Shown: piece by piece, positions 10,734-17,856 of the stretch | Layout: every line of letters begins with the position of its first letter | Position numbering within the stretch: the stretch's first letter is position 1 | Source of the DNA: HGM04593 sp045634085 | Lineage (GTDB): Bacteria; Bacteroidota; Bacteroidia; Bacteroidales; Bacteroidaceae | NCBI GenBank assembly: GCA_045634085.1 | Contig: JAZQZM010000087.1 | Span: forward strand, 1 to 29,202 | Reading direction: 5' to 3' | Length of the DNA stretch: 29,202 nucleotides | The notes under the pieces: generated by a model | Database searches by the model: none | What the model was told of the DNA's origin: nothing | The model's input: only the letters and a program-made list of their open reading frames with translations | Position numbers and translations under genes: made by a program

Positions 10734-10922
10734 ATGAAAATGAATAAGAAAAAATATGTGCCTCCTGTAGCCGAGGAAATCCTGTTGACTCTTGGAAGTC
10801 CGGTTCTTGTTATAATAAGTGGCATGCAGGATGGCGGTGAAGAAGAAGCTGAAGGTGACGGTACTGAACAGTTGGGCGGCGAAGTACGAAGCGACTGGGA
10901 TAATATATGGGTGAATATGTAA
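10734..10922 (+). CDS. Small conserved-type protein downstream of sialidase
   Basis: A 62-residue protein starting at ATG 10734, 16 bases after the sialidase stop, with an AAGGAGT ribosome-binding site (10719-10725) that supports this start. It begins with a basic stretch (MKMNKKKYVPPVAEEILL), then a hydrophobic segment with Gly and Pro (about residues 18-30), a very acidic Gly/Glu part and a C-terminus DWDNIWVNM. Short proteins with a 'K-K-Y-x-x-P' start and an acidic, tryptophan-containing end are common behind secreted-protein genes in Prevotella-like genomes. No function is known to me. Position and spacing indicate co-transcription with the sialidase. Confidence 0.65.
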   Translation: MKMNKKKYVPPVAEEILLTLGSPVLVIISGMQDGGEEEAEGDGTEQLGGEVRSDWDNIWVNM

Positions 10923-10925
10923 AGA

Positions 10926-10943
10926 GGCATGGTGCTCCATGCC
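10926..10943 (+). terminator. Short hairpin after the small ORF
   Basis: GGCATGG / CCATGCC, a 7-bp perfect stem with a 4-base loop, four bases behind the stop codon. It has no T run of its own and sits just before the stronger hairpin at 10950-10989. Confidence 0.4.
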
Positions 10944-10949
10944 GTAAAC

Positions 10950-10989
10950 AAAAATTGATGCGCCGGTTTTTACCGGCGCATCAATTTTT
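10950..10989. terminator. Bidirectional terminator between convergent genes
   Basis: A perfect 18-bp inverted repeat (10950-10967 with 10972-10989, TTTT loop), with A-tract and T-tract outer ends, so it works as an intrinsic terminator on either strand. The right arm overlaps the stop codon of the S4-domain gene on the minus strand. Confidence 0.9.
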
Positions 10990-11407
10990 ATAGTTCCTCA
11001 AAATCAAATTCTTCAAGGTCAAAGTCGTATCCCTCTTCTACAAACTGGTCAAGGTCTCGGCGTTCCTTCTTGGTGGGGCGGCCTGTACCGCGGGCGCGGT
11101 CTACAAAACCACTCATGCGGCTCATCTCCAGAATCTCGTACTGCTCCTGGGGTGTGACATTCTCCATCAGTTCGGGTACAAGCTTGGCACCTACGCGGTT
11201 CTCGGCGCATTTGAGCACCTTGAACGAATAGGTTATAGGGGCTTTCTTGACGTTCACCACGTCGCCCACGCGTATGTTGTGCGCCGGCTTTGCCGTGCGT
11301 TCGCCAATGCTCACATGTCCTTTCTTGCAGGCCTCTGCCGCAATGCTGCGTGTCTTGTATATACGTACGGCCCACAGCCATTTGTCAATGCGTGCCTGCT
11401 CAGCCAT
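10988..11407 (-). CDS. hslR: S4-domain RNA-binding protein, Hsp15/HslR family
   Basis: A 139-residue protein. The S4 RNA-binding domain takes up about residues 5-65 (RIDKWLWAVRIYKTRSIA ... KPAHNIRVGDVV), the classic Hsp15 signature. In E. coli Hsp15 binds 50S subunits that carry nascent chains after aborted translation. The C-terminal part is basic (GTGRPTKKERR) and then very acidic (EEGYDFDLEEFDFEEL). Its start overlaps the end of pth by 8 bases, so the two are in one transcript, and the function fits its ribosome-rescue neighbour. Confidence 0.88.
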   Translation of the reverse strand: MAEQARIDKWLWAVRIYKTRSIAAEACKKGHVSIGERTAKPAHNIRVGDVVNVKKAPITYSFKVLKCAENRVGAKLVPELMENVTPQEQYEILEMSRMSGFVDRARGTGRPTKKERRDLDQFVEEGYDFDLEEFDFEEL

Positions 11408-11996
11408 TGTTCTCCTGCGGCTTGTTGCCGTTACCTTTCTTGTTGAACTGGTTCATTGTGCGTGCAAGGCCGGCGAAACAGAAACTTTTGATTATTTCTG
11501 TTGTTGTCTCCAGTTGCTCGTCAATGATTTTCTGCTCGTCGCTATCGAACGCACCAAGGACAAAGTTCACGTGGTGTCCCTTGCCGAAGTCGTTGCCGAT
11601 ACCGAATCTCAGGCGTGCGTAGTTCGCTGTGCCAAGTGTCGCTGCAATGTGCTTCAGGCCGTTATGGCCGCCGTCGCTGCCCTGTCCTTTAAGACGCAGT
11701 GCGCCAACGGGGAGTGCAAGGTCGTCTACGATGATGAGCACGTTCTCCAATGGGATTTTCTCCTGCTGCATCCAGTAGCGCACGGCGTTGCCGCTGAGGT
11801 TCATGTATGTAGAGGGTTTCAGGAGAATGAGTTTGCGGCCACGTACCGATGCTTCGGCAACAAAACCGTAACGCTTGTCCTGAAAAGAAGTATTGGATGC
11901 CTTTGCAAAGGCATCCAATACTGTAAAACCGATGTTGTGGCGGGTTCCTTCGTACTCGGTTCCGATGTTGCCCAATCCTACAATCAAATATTTCAT
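11400..11996 (-). CDS. pth: Peptidyl-tRNA hydrolase
   Basis: A 198-residue enzyme that cleaves peptidyl-tRNA released from stalled ribosomes. The family core is complete: KYLIVGLGNIG with Asn10, the catalytic His20 in RHNIGF, KPSTYMNLSG, VDDLALP and GHNGLKH. Family length is usually about 185-200 residues. It lies 14 bases behind rplY/ctc and overlaps hslR downstream, which makes a translation-quality operon. The C-terminal tail (NKKGNGNKPQENNG) is low-complexity and probably disordered. Confidence 0.95.
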   Translation of the reverse strand: MKYLIVGLGNIGTEYEGTRHNIGFTVLDAFAKASNTSFQDKRYGFVAEASVRGRKLILLKPSTYMNLSGNAVRYWMQQEKIPLENVLIIVDDLALPVGALRLKGQGSDGGHNGLKHIAATLGTANYARLRFGIGNDFGKGHHVNFVLGAFDSDEQKIIDEQLETTTEIIKSFCFAGLARTMNQFNKKGNGNKPQENNG

Positions 11997-12010
11997 TTGT
12001 CCGGTTCAGA

Positions 12011-12589
12011 TTACTTTCTAGCGGCTGCTGCAGCTGCTGCAGATGCACGTGTTGTCTTCACTGAAGCAACGAGTGACTCCTTAGCAGAAACGAGCTCAAG
12101 ACCCTCGTAAGAGAGCTCACCTACCTTGATTGACTTGCCAAGCTGGAGGGCTGTTACGTCAACTGTCAAAATCTCAGGGATAGCTGTGTAAAGAGCCTTA
12201 ACCTTGAGGTAGCGCTGAACCTGAACGAGCTTACCACCGGCGCGAACACCCTCAGCAAGACCCTCGAGCTTAACAGGAACTGCCATTACGATTGGCTTCT
12301 CCTCTGTTACCTGATAGAAATCTACGTGAACGATATTGTCCTTTACAGGGTGGAACTGGATGTCCTTCATGATAGCCTTAACAGTTGTACCGTCGATTGT
12401 GAGGTCTACAACATGGATGTCTGGAGTATAAACCAACTTGCGAAGACCCTCTGTGGGTACGCTGAATGCCTTAGCCTCTTTCTCTACACCATAAAGGTTG
12501 CAAGGTACAAGACCTGCGTTGCGCAATGCGTTGGTAGCCTTCTTGCCTACCTCGGTTCTAGCTGAACCAGAAATGCTGATTGATTTCAT
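12011..12589 (-). CDS. rplY: 50S ribosomal protein L25/general stress protein Ctc
   Basis: A 192-residue long-form L25 (Ctc or TL5 type), which binds 5S rRNA. The N-terminal L25 domain covers about residues 1-90 (GSARTEVGKKATNALRNAGL ... FHPVKDNIVHVDFYQV) and a C-terminal beta domain covers about 95-180. The end is a short alanine-rich tail (ASAAAAAAARK). It is first in an operon with pth and hslR, an arrangement seen widely in bacteria for ctc and pth. A promoter lies at 12672-12703. Confidence 0.93.
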   Translation of the reverse strand: MKSISISGSARTEVGKKATNALRNAGLVPCNLYGVEKEAKAFSVPTEGLRKLVYTPDIHVVDLTIDGTTVKAIMKDIQFHPVKDNIVHVDFYQVTEEKPIVMAVPVKLEGLAEGVRAGGKLVQVQRYLKVKALYTAIPEILTVDVTALQLGKSIKVGELSYEGLELVSAKESLVASVKTTRASAAAAAAARK

Positions 12590-12671
12590 AATTAAATGTG
12601 TTACTCTAAATTAAGATTAAATTTACTTCTGCTTAATTCGCCATCACACGATGTCTCTTAAAAGCGGGTGC

Positions 12672-12703
12672 AAAGATACGTCTTATTTATTAAATAAACA
12701 AGC
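12672..12703 (-). promoter_or_regulatory. Promoter of the rplY-pth-hslR operon
   Basis: On the minus strand CTTG (12703-12700), 20 bases, then TATCTTTG (12679-12672). This is a good match to the Bacteroidetes -33 / -7 promoter with normal spacing. The 5' leader would be about 75 bases. Confidence 0.75.
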
Positions 12704-12745
12704 ACCCGACGGCCAAATTGCCGTGGCTGCCCGTAATTAAGTGTA

Positions 12746-12795
12746 GTTCGTGCCAGCGCAACATCTTATCCCGCGCATCCGGTGATGCACGGAAC
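12746..12795. other. Inverted-repeat structure downstream of DUF3276 gene
   Basis: GTTCGTGC at the left pairs with GCACGGAAC at the right (8 bp with one bulged base). The interior has a smaller hairpin, GCATC CGGT GATGC. It lies 23 bases past the stop of the DUF3276 gene and could end that transcript, although it has no T run. Confidence 0.35.
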
Positions 12796-12818
12796 AAGGT
12801 TTAGTGCAGGTGTGCTTG

Positions 12819-13175
12819 TCAGAACTCTATGTCAATGCTTGTGCTGCTCTCCTGTGGAAACTCGTCGTTCTCCTGGAGGCGTGGAATGTATTCGCCCTGC
12901 TCGGCAACGACGTAGCCTATGGCCTCGTTGAGGCTGGCTGCGAATTTTGCAAAATCCTCGCGGTAAAGGAAAATCTTGTGCTTCTCGAAACTTACGGTCG
13001 CGTTCTCGCCTTCGCCGTTGACTATCTTTTTGCTCTCAGTGATGGAGATGTACATCTCATCCTTACGATTTTTCTTTACATCAATGTAGTATATTCGCTT
13101 GCCGGCTTTAATGGCCTGTGAATATGCAATGTCTTTCTCGTTCTCGTTCATACCGCTCTTTTTGTAGTCTTCCAT
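12819..13175 (-). CDS. DUF3276 family protein (PUR-alpha-like)
   Basis: A 118-residue cytosolic protein. Residues about 20-95 match the DUF3276 / bacterial PUR-alpha pattern: AGKRIYYIDVKKNRKDEMY, ITESKK, FEKHKIFLYREDFAKF. Members of this fold bind single-stranded nucleic acid; the role in Bacteroidetes is not established. ATG at 13175 is chosen over an in-frame upstream ATG because family members begin near MEDxKK and the upstream extension is not protein-like. A possible promoter lies at 13280-13311. Confidence 0.85.
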   Translation of the reverse strand: MEDYKKSGMNENEKDIAYSQAIKAGKRIYYIDVKKNRKDEMYISITESKKIVNGEGENATVSFEKHKIFLYREDFAKFAASLNEAIGYVVAEQGEYIPRLQENDEFPQESSTSIDIEF

Positions 13176-13279
13176 CGTGATAAATATAAATCTGCTATAT
13201 GATTCAGGAGTGTGGCTTGCTGCCATTGCTGTAGTTTGTGGCCTGCTGCCTATATCTCCTTCAACCGTTTTTCATTTTT

Positions 13280-13311
13280 CAAATATGAACATTAATTTTG
13301 GGAAATGCAAT
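13280..13311 (-). promoter_or_regulatory. Probable promoter of the DUF3276 gene
   Basis: Minus strand: ATTG at 13311-13308, 20 bases, then CATATTTG at 13287-13280, one mismatch from TAnnTTTG. The remaining 13176-13524 gap between the divergent genes is AT-rich and shows no gene. A TTTG at 13466-13469 with a TA..TTTG-like stretch near 13491 may serve nusB. Confidence 0.5.
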
Positions 13312-13524
13312 GTTTTTGAAAAAAAAATGAACATAGAGGTGAAATTTTGTATCATGTTTACTGCTTTTTGGTACTTATGTGCATTCCCGTCAAAACGGTG
13401 GCCCGAACTTTTTCATTCGTGCAATGTTCTTTTATTATACGTAATTTTTAAATAAAATAGTGTCATTTGCTTGCTCGTGTCGCAATTTAGTACGAAATTT
13501 GCACAAAATCAGAAAAAGCGTTTT

Positions 13525-14448
13525 ATGATTAACAGAGTTCTTATACGTCTGAAGGTAGTTCAGATTGTTTATGCCTATTACAAGAATAGCGGCAAGAGTC
13601 TCAAGGCTGCCGAGGATGAGGTGTTTTTCAGTTTGTCAAAGTCGTACGACCTTTATAACCATCTTTTGTTGCTGATGGTGGGTATCACTCATTACGAGGC
13701 CGACAGAATATCTTTCCTAAGTATGAAGGTAAGGCCTACCGAGAGTGACAAGAATCCTAACCTCAAGTTTGTAAACAACCGTTTTATTGCGCAGCTCGAG
13801 AAGAACGAACAGCTCATGAAGTTTGCCGAGAAGAGCAAACTCAACTGGGTCGACAACTCCGACCTTCTGCGTCGTCTGCTTGGCGAGATTGTAGAAAGCG
13901 ATATCTATAAGGAGTATATGGCTTCTGAGGTCTCTTCGTATGAGCAGGACAAGGAACTGTGGCGCAAACTGTACAAGGCATTCATCTTTGAGAACGAGGA
14001 ACTCGATGTTCTCCTTGAGGACCAGAGTCTCTACTGGAACGATGACAAGGCAATCATTGATACTTTCGTGCTCAAGACAATCAAGCGTTTTGAGGAGGAG
14101 AACGGTGCTGCGCAGCAGTTGCTTCCAGAGTACAAGGATGTACGTGACATGGACTTTGCTGCAAAGTTGTTCCGTACAGCCATTGCCAAGGCCGAGGAGT
14201 ATCGCGAGCTCATGAGCAGCTGCTCGAAGAACTGGGATATGCAGCGCCTTGCATTCATGGATGTAGTGATAATGCAGGTTGCCCTGGCCGAGATAATGTC
14301 ATTTGACGACATTCCTCTCTCTGTGACACTCAACGAGTATGTCGAGATTGCAAAGCACTACAGCACTGCTAAGAGTGGTTCGTTTGTGAACGGTCTGCTC
14401 GACTCAATAACAAAGAAGCTCCGCGAAGAGGGTAAACTGAACAAGTAA
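13525..14448 (+). CDS. nusB: Transcription antitermination factor NusB (long Bacteroidetes form)
   Basis: A 307-residue protein. ATG 13525 is preferred to the upstream in-frame ATG 13471 because the family begins MINRxLIRxKVVQ. The C-terminal half holds the all-helical NusB domain (about 180-305) with MDFAAKLFRTAIA, MQRLAFMDVVIMQVALAEI and LNEYVEIAKHYSTAKSGSFVNGLLDSI. NusB binds boxA RNA with S10 (NusE) in rRNA antitermination. The N-terminal half is the extension usual in Bacteroidetes and absent from E. coli NusB (139 residues). It is the first gene of a conserved nusB-yajC-ybbR-coaE series. Confidence 0.92.
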   Translation: MINRVLIRLKVVQIVYAYYKNSGKSLKAAEDEVFFSLSKSYDLYNHLLLLMVGITHYEADRISFLSMKVRPTESDKNPNLKFVNNRFIAQLEKNEQLMKFAEKSKLNWVDNSDLLRRLLGEIVESDIYKEYMASEVSSYEQDKELWRKLYKAFIFENEELDVLLEDQSLYWNDDKAIIDTFVLKTIKRFEEENGAAQQLLPEYKDVRDMDFAAKLFRTAIAKAEEYRELMSSCSKNWDMQRLAFMDVVIMQVALAEIMSFDDIPLSVTLNEYVEIAKHYSTAKSGSFVNGLLDSITKKLREEGKLNK

Positions 14449-14480
14449 ACAAAAGTGTAACAATTAAATAATTTGATACT

Positions 14481-14804
14481 ATGGTATTTTTGAATTCTAT
14501 GTTAGATCTTGGTAACGGTGCATTGAATGAGATGCTGCCTACTATAATCATGTTTGTGGTTGTTATTGCCATCATGTATTTCATGATGATTCGTCCACAG
14601 CGTCAGCAGCAGAAGAAGATTGAGACTTTCCGCAACGGTCTGCAGCCGGGTCAGGAGGTTATAACATCGGGCGGCCTCTATGGCAAGATAAAGTCAATTG
14701 AGAACGGTGTGGCATCTCTTGAAGTTGCACACAATGTGGTTGTACGTGTCGATGTATCGGTGATATATCCTAATCCTGCCGAGATGCAGGGCACTGCTAA
14801 GTAA
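14481..14804 (+). CDS. yajC: Preprotein translocase subunit YajC
   Basis: A 107-residue inner-membrane protein of the SecDF-YajC complex. One membrane segment lies at about residues 18-37 (LPTIIMFVVVIAIMYFMMI), followed by the family signature RPQRQQQKK and the cytosolic domain with PGQEVITSGGLYGKI. It lies 32 bases after nusB. The length is normal for the family. Confidence 0.94.
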   Translation: MVFLNSMLDLGNGALNEMLPTIIMFVVVIAIMYFMMIRPQRQQQKKIETFRNGLQPGQEVITSGGLYGKIKSIENGVASLEVAHNVVVRVDVSVIYPNPAEMQGTAK

Positions 14805-14831
14805 GGCTCAGCTTTACTGTTCACTTGCATG

Positions 14832-14876
14832 AGACTGTAGCTGAATGTGTTTCCGCGCAGTCTCCTTGCTTTTTTA
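14832..14876 (+). terminator. Terminator- or attenuator-like hairpin between yajC and ybbR
   Basis: GAGACTG (14832-14838) pairs with CAGTCTC (14859-14865) over a 20-base loop; six T follow at 14871-14876. It probably lowers transcription into ybbR. Confidence 0.5.
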
Positions 14877-14895
14877 CACGACAAAAACTGTTGCC

Positions 14896-15828
14896 ATGCC
14901 ATTGGGGAAAAAGAGTCAGGGACGTAATTTCCTGATATTTCTTGTATTCTTGTTTGTCTCATCATGCATGTGGCTTATGAAAGTCGCCGGCGAGAATCTT
15001 GAGGCAGAAATCTCTATTGGGGTTATTGTGAAGAATCTTCCGCAGGAACTTCAACTGGAGGAGGATGCTGAACTGCAGGTCGTTGTCAAGGCCGACGGTG
15101 CCGATATCATTGCTTACATGATGGGCAAGAGCCGCAATATGGTTGTCGATTATAACGATATGGAGTACAGGGACGGTGTTCTTCTGCTTTCCACATCCCA
15201 ACTGGTCAACAATGTTGCAAGTGTGTTGCCCGGGCCGTTCTCGTTCAGGTACTTCAAGGAGAATACTCTGGTGCTTGAGACCAGGCAACAGACTGTGGAA
15301 TTGCCTGTGATGTTGAGTTCGGCTTATGTTGCGGCCGACGGCATTGAACTGGGCGATGTGGAGTTTACTCCCGAAACAGTGGCCGTTACTGCACCTGAAA
15401 CTCTATTGCAAAAAATGAGTTACGTGCAGTTCGGGGGCGATTCGCTGATAATAATAGGTCGCGATACGGTCATCACCTGGTCATTGGAACCGGCAGCTTT
15501 CGTGAAATATGAGCCTGTGGCAATAACTGCAAAGGTCAAGACGGAACCGTACGTGAACATCAGCCTTCCAAGAAGGGTACAGATTGACGATGACTCTTTG
15601 CGTGCTGCAGAGTCGGCATGCCGGATGCCGGTACCGGTTACCGTTACATGCAAGGTGCCTAAAAGCATGGTGAGTGAACTGTGTGACGAGCATCTGAAGG
15701 TGAACGTGGTCTCAAGAAGCAGTGCTGCGTACGGACGGGATACCCTGCGCTTTGGGGTGAGTGCGCTGCCGTTCTTTGTCAAAGAAGAACGTGTCACTGT
15801 TGAACCTGAACTCATAGTTCTTGATTAG
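14896..15828 (+). CDS. YbbR-like (CdaR-type) membrane-anchored protein
   Basis: A 310-residue protein with an N-terminal membrane anchor (about residues 11-28, NFLIFLVFLFVSSCMWLM) and a beta-rich periplasmic region in YbbR-like units (EISIGVIVKNLPQEL, LPVMLSSAYVAADGIELG, VTAPETLLQKMSYV). In Firmicutes YbbR (CdaR) regulates the c-di-AMP cyclase; in Bacteroidetes the role is not established. ATG 14896 (MPLGKKSQ) is chosen because an earlier in-frame ATG at 14845 would put the extension inside the hairpin at 14832-14876. It is followed by coaE after 36 bases, as in many Bacteroidetes. Confidence 0.82.
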   Translation: MPLGKKSQGRNFLIFLVFLFVSSCMWLMKVAGENLEAEISIGVIVKNLPQELQLEEDAELQVVVKADGADIIAYMMGKSRNMVVDYNDMEYRDGVLLLSTSQLVNNVASVLPGPFSFRYFKENTLVLETRQQTVELPVMLSSAYVAADGIELGDVEFTPETVAVTAPETLLQKMSYVQFGGDSLIIIGRDTVITWSLEPAAFVKYEPVAITAKVKTEPYVNISLPRRVQIDDDSLRAAESACRMPVPVTVTCKVPKSMVSELCDEHLKVNVVSRSSAAYGRDTLRFGVSALPFFVKEERVTVEPELIVLD

Positions 15829-15864
15829 AATCTTTTAGAAACATTGTCAAATATTTCTGTATTG

Positions 15865-16464
15865 ATGGGAAATTGTCTCAAACTTGCCATTACAGGTGGC
15901 ATCGGTTGTGGAAAATCTGTTGTCTCGCACATTCTGGAAGTGATGGGTGTGCCTGTGTACAATTGTGACGGGCGCGCCAAGGAGATTATGGTAACGGATG
16001 CCGGTATCATCAAGGGGTTGAAGAGAATGTTCGGCGATTCCTGCTACAATAGTGACGGTTCGCTGGACAAGGCCTATCTGGCATCACGCATATTTACCGA
16101 TGACAATAATATTGAACGTGTGAATGCACTTGTGCATCCGGCTGTGAAAAAGGATTTCGACAACTGGGCTGCATCCAAGGATTGCCCCGTGGTGGCTGTA
16201 GAGACAGCGGTACTCTACGAGTCGGGCATGATTGAACATGTCGACAAGGTGCTTGTGGTTTGGGCCGGGACCGAGACATCCATTGAGAGGACAATGAAAC
16301 GCAGTGGTATGAGTCGCAATCAGGTAGTGAGCCGAATGCAGAAACAGCTCTCTTCGGATGAACTGCTGCTACTTACCGACTATTCGATATACAACGACGG
16401 GAACACGCCGTTGCTGCCCGAGGTCATAGCACTGCTTGAGGAACTCAGGAACGTGAAACCCTGA
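15865..16464 (+). CDS. coaE: Dephospho-CoA kinase
   Basis: A 199-residue enzyme for the last step of coenzyme A synthesis, phosphorylating dephospho-CoA at the ribose 3'-OH. The P-loop GGIGCGKS is at residues 11-18, followed by PVYNCDGRAKEIM, HPAVKKDF, VETAVLYESG and the lid-type RSGMSRNQVVSRM. ATG 15865 is preferred over an upstream in-frame TTG at 15844. The length is typical (about 200). It is the last gene of the nusB series. Confidence 0.94.
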   Translation: MGNCLKLAITGGIGCGKSVVSHILEVMGVPVYNCDGRAKEIMVTDAGIIKGLKRMFGDSCYNSDGSLDKAYLASRIFTDDNNIERVNALVHPAVKKDFDNWAASKDCPVVAVETAVLYESGMIEHVDKVLVVWAGTETSIERTMKRSGMSRNQVVSRMQKQLSSDELLLLTDYSIYNDGNTPLLPEVIALLEELRNVKP

Positions 16465-16480
16465 ATTAATGTTAACGGAT

Positions 16481-16511
16481 TTTGCCGTGTTGGATTGATT
16501 TTATATCTTCG
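16481..16511 (+). promoter_or_regulatory. Promoter of DUF5606-DUF4923 genes
   Basis: TTTG at 16481-16484, exactly 19 bases, then TATCTTCG at 16504-16511, one mismatch to TAnnTTTG. The leader then starts with ATTATAATAGTGGTGTCT, whose second part also follows the sialidase promoter. Confidence 0.75.
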
Positions 16512-16578
16512 CAGAAATTATAATAGTGGTGTCTGCCGCACTCTTTTTAATAGAAACTATTACTAAATTATACCTTTT

Positions 16579-17001
16579 ATGTTTGAGAGAATTTTGACTG
16601 TTTCGGGCAAGCCCGGATTGTTCCAGTTGCTGTCACAGGGACGCAACATGTTTATCGTAGAGTCTGTTGATGCCACAAAGAAGCGTATGCCGGTGTACAA
16701 TAGCGACAAGGTTGTGATGCTTGACGACATTGCAATATATACCGATACCGAGGAGGTCCCTTTGCGAGATGTATTTGCAGAGATTTATGAGAAGGAGAAT
16801 GGTGTCATCCAGCTCGACATCAAGGCTTCTACTCCCGAGGAACTTGTTGAGTATTTCGAGTCGGTGATGCCCGATTATGACAGAGAGAGAGTGTACCTCA
16901 CACACATCAAGAAGATATACTCATGGTATAATATTCTTGTAGCCAACGGTGTAGTTGATTTTGTTTCTAAGGACGAGGAGGCCGCAGAGGCTGCTGAATA
17001 A
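16579..17001 (+). CDS. DUF5606 family protein
   Basis: A 140-residue cytosolic protein with the Bacteroidetes DUF5606 pattern: ILTVSGKPGLFQLLSQGRN, FIVESVDATKKRMPVYNSDK, IAIYTDTEEVPLRDVF, then a helical part ending ILVANGVVDF. The C-terminus is a short acidic Ala/Glu tail. The function is unknown; the family is highly conserved in the phylum, which suggests a core role. It has its own promoter and is followed after 14 bases by a DUF4923 gene. Confidence 0.85.
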   Translation: MFERILTVSGKPGLFQLLSQGRNMFIVESVDATKKRMPVYNSDKVVMLDDIAIYTDTEEVPLRDVFAEIYEKENGVIQLDIKASTPEELVEYFESVMPDYDRERVYLTHIKKIYSWYNILVANGVVDFVSKDEEAAEAAE

Positions 17002-17015
17002 TTGAACGGGATACT

Positions 17016-17789
17016 ATGAAAAAGATTCTATTACTGTTTATTGTCACTTTTGCAATGTCGGCAAACGCTAATGCGCAGAGCCTTGAATCGCTTTGGGGAC
17101 GTCTGGTAAAGAAGGTGACAAATACCGAAACAACAGAGACCAAGACTACAGAGACCAAGGTGACAGAAACAAAAGACAATGCTGCCCAGAATAGTGAGAG
17201 CAAGAGCCTGGGCGATGAATTGATGAGCATTGGCAAGGCACTTTTTGGTGATGCTGTAGACGAACTGGTTGGTGACGACAAGATTACCGTAGCCGACTTG
17301 GCCGGTACATGGAACTACAACGGTATTGTATGTTCGCTTGAAAGTGATGACATGGTTTCGCAGCTTGGTGCAAAACTCGTTACAGGTAAGCTCGAGGAGA
17401 AGATGAATGAGTATCTTCTCAAGGTCGGTGTAAAGAATGGCAGTACTACCATACAGTTTGCCCAGGATGGCAGTTGCCTTATTTGCATGGGCGAGAAGCA
17501 GATTCCAGGAACCTTTACCATTAGCGAGGATGGCAAGGGTGTAATATTCCAGTTCCTTATGGGACAGGTAAGCCTCAAGTCCGAGGTTGACCTTGGTACA
17601 GATGGTCTGACAATTGATTTCGATGCAAGCAAGGTACTTGAGGTGTTGAAGAAGGTGGGTGTAATTGCAAATGAGTATGCCGCTAATCAGCAGCTCCAGC
17701 AGTCATCTACTGCATCAATGATTTCTACCATGATAACACTGCTCGATGGTTATAACGGAATGAGATTGGGCGCAAGACTTGCAAAGTAA
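17016..17789 (+). CDS. DUF4923 family exported protein
   Basis: A 257-residue exported protein with signal peptide at 1-20 (cut near ANA|Q). A Thr/Glu/Lys-rich linker with TTETK-type repeats lies at about 37-60, and a DUF4923 lipocalin-like domain from about 85 to the end (ADLAGTWNYNGIVCSLES ... GTFTISEDGKGVIFQF). The role of the family is unknown. It lies 14 bases behind the DUF5606 gene in the same transcript and ends at a strong hairpin. Confidence 0.82.
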   Translation: MKKILLLFIVTFAMSANANAQSLESLWGRLVKKVTNTETTETKTTETKVTETKDNAAQNSESKSLGDELMSIGKALFGDAVDELVGDDKITVADLAGTWNYNGIVCSLESDDMVSQLGAKLVTGKLEEKMNEYLLKVGVKNGSTTIQFAQDGSCLICMGEKQIPGTFTISEDGKGVIFQFLMGQVSLKSEVDLGTDGLTIDFDASKVLEVLKKVGVIANEYAANQQLQQSSTASMISTMITLLDGYNGMRLGARLAK

Positions 17790-17802
17790 AATCCCATACA
17801 TG

Positions 17803-17854
17803 CATATTGAACACAAAAGGCTGCACGGTGGTGTAGCCTTTTGTGTTCAATATG
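17803..17854. terminator. Long perfect bidirectional terminator at island edge
   Basis: A perfect 20-bp inverted repeat (17803-17822 with 17835-17854). With inner GCAC / GTGT pairs on the + strand (one G-U) it reaches 24 bp with a GGTG loop. It separates the + strand housekeeping block from the minus-strand reverse transcriptase, which ends 3 bases further on. Confidence 0.85.
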
Positions 17855-17856
17855 TG

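Noticed and set aside
11247..12110. + strand frame of 287 codons opposite pth and rplY
   Set aside because: It is a shadow of the convincing minus-strand genes, whose family motifs are intact.
12590..12818. A small RNA gene between rplY and the DUF3276 gene
   Set aside because: Only a modest inverted repeat at 12746-12795 and no promoter pointing into it; kept as a possible terminator structure only.
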